Part shown: positions 63,304 to 64,000 of the stretch, piece by piece
How the letters are laid out: each line of letters starts with the position of its first letter
Numbering within the stretch: position 1 is the first letter of the stretch
DNA from: Allofournierella massiliensis
GTDB taxonomy: Bacteria; Bacillota; Clostridia; Oscillospirales; Ruminococcaceae
Length of the DNA: 64,000 bases
Reading direction: 5' to 3'
NCBI RefSeq assembly: GCF_021531255.1
Contig: NZ_JAFBIO010000001.1
Span: 124,001 to 188,000, forward strand
Translations under genes and position numbers: made by a program
Notes under the pieces: generated by a model
Told to the model about the DNA's origin: nothing
Database searches by the model: none
The model's input: the letters and a program-made list of their open reading frames with translations, nothing else

Positions 63304-64000
63304 ATGGCAAAACCCATTGTAGCGGTGATTGGCCGGCCCAATGTGGGCAAATCAACGCTTTTTAACAAATTGATCGGCCAGCGCCTTGCCATTGTGGAAG
63401 ATACCCCCGGCGTTACCCGGGACCGGATCTTCGGCGACTGCGAGTGGCGGGGCCATAAAATGCTGCTGGTGGATACCGGCGGCATCGAACCCAGCATTGA
63501 TGACGGCCTGCTGGCCCATATGCGGCAGCAGGCCCAGCTGGCCATCGATTCGGCGGACTGCATCATCATGGTCTGTGACCTGAACAGCGGAGTGACTCCC
63601 CAGGATCAGGATGTGGCCGCCCTGCTGATGCGCAGCGGCAAGCCGGTGGTGCTGGCGGTAAACAAGTGCGACAAGGTGGGCGAGCCTCCTATGGAGCTGT
63701 ATGATTTTTACAGCCTGGGCCTGGGCGAGCTGATCCCGGTATCCAGCATCCACGGCCATGGCACCGGTGATCTGCTGGACGCGGTGTGCGAGCACCTGGA
63801 TTTTTCCGGGGAGGAAAACCCGGAGGAGGACCGGATCTCGGTGGCGGTGATCGGCCGGCCCAATGTGGGCAAGTCCAGCCTGGTGAACTATATCCTGGGC
63901 GAGGACCGGATGATCGTGGCCAACGAGGCAGGCACCACCCGGGACGCCATCGACAGCCCCATCGACAACGCCTTCGGCAAATTCATCTTTACCGACACGG
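63304..64000 (+). CDS. der: GTPase Der/EngA (3' end cut by window)
   Basis: Double-GTPase needed for 50S assembly. The visible 232 codons contain the first G domain (GRPNVGKST at 10-18, [15 protein letters not shown]) and the start of the second (GRPNVGKSS at about 182-190, [10 protein letters not shown]). The C-terminal KH-like domain lies beyond the window. RBS GAAGGAGGG; a perfect TATAAT at 63263-63268 with a poor -35 may be its promoter. Order DUF512-der is usual in Clostridia. Confidence 0.96.
   Translation, partial: MAKPIVAVIGRPNVGKSTLFNKLIGQRLAIVEDTPGVTRDRIFGDCEWRGHKMLLVDTGGIEPSIDDGLLAHMRQQAQLAIDSADCIIMVCDLNSGVTPQDQDVAALLMRSGKPVVLAVNKCDKVGEPPMELYDFYSLGLGELIPVSSIHGHGTGDLLDAVCEHLDFSGEENPEEDRISVAVIGRPNVGKSSLVNYILGEDRMIVANEAGTTRDAIDSPIDNAFGKFIFTDT

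Overview
The window is a GC-rich bacterial chromosome segment. Its core genes, Firmicutes-type gene order (rimP-nusA-rnpM-ylxQ-infB-rbfA-nrnA-truB-ribF-rpsO-pnp), V-type ATPase of the ntp type, stand-alone [FeFe] hydrogenase and sigma-H-like factor point to an anaerobic Clostridia member. I infer an Oscillospirales/Ruminococcaceae-like gut organism from gene content alone. Promoters are mostly clear sigma-A sites (TTGNNN, 16-18 bp, TATAAT) and most transcription units end in strong GC hairpins with T-runs. I found no rRNA, insertion sequence, prophage or CRISPR array.

Layout. 1-9171: translation and ribosome-maturation operon, interrupted before truB by a decayed membrane glycosyltransferase-like gene. 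9230-11944: rpsO and pnp. 12004-15129: an alpha/beta hydrolase divergent from a condensation/acyltransferase-like protein and a zinc-ribbon membrane protein. 15231-20685: dTDP-rhamnose and cell-surface glycan genes (GT2, rfbA, rfbD, rfbB, GT39-like), without rfbC. 20744-24159: an FAD oxidoreductase, a truncated YkvI-like transporter, a scrambled IclR regulator and a fructose-6-phosphate aldolase-like enzyme. 24573-33415: complete V-ATPase operon (H-I-K-E-C-F-A-B-D) whose proteolipid carries the Na+-binding residues.

33641-41277: small orphan exported protein, MATE exporter, small ORF, two flavodoxin-fold proteins, tRNA-Leu(CAA), a sigma-H-like factor behind a perfect consensus promoter, a zinc-ribbon protein, an ArsP_2-type transporter, a HAD phosphatase and a hypoxanthine-DNA glycosylase. 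41294-44895: an XpaC-TelA-LemA-like-TPM operon. 44981-45330: rnpB (minus strand). 45408-50310: a BlaI-type repressor with twin operators and an M56-M23 fusion protease, an RluA-type pseudouridine synthase and a G5/LysM/M23 peptidase. 50587-53246: murA, a WalJ-like hydrolase and rlmH. 53341-54489: an Rgg-type regulator facing a 48-residue peptide gene. 54662-64000: group-B-like [FeFe] hydrogenase, mtaB, a D,D-carboxypeptidase, pgi, a small P-loop protein, yceD-rpmF, a DUF512 protein and the start of der.

The best candidates for something not described are: (i) the Rgg regulator and its divergent peptide gene, which look like a cell-cell signalling or peptide-production pair; (ii) the M56 sensor protease whose extracytoplasmic domain is an M23 peptidoglycan hydrolase, under a BlaI repressor with two clear operators; and (iii) the hydrolase / acyltransferase-like / zinc-ribbon membrane protein triad. 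Notable oddities are the frameshifted GT39-like remnant in the core operon and the IclR gene whose helix-turn-helix and wing now lie on opposite strands.
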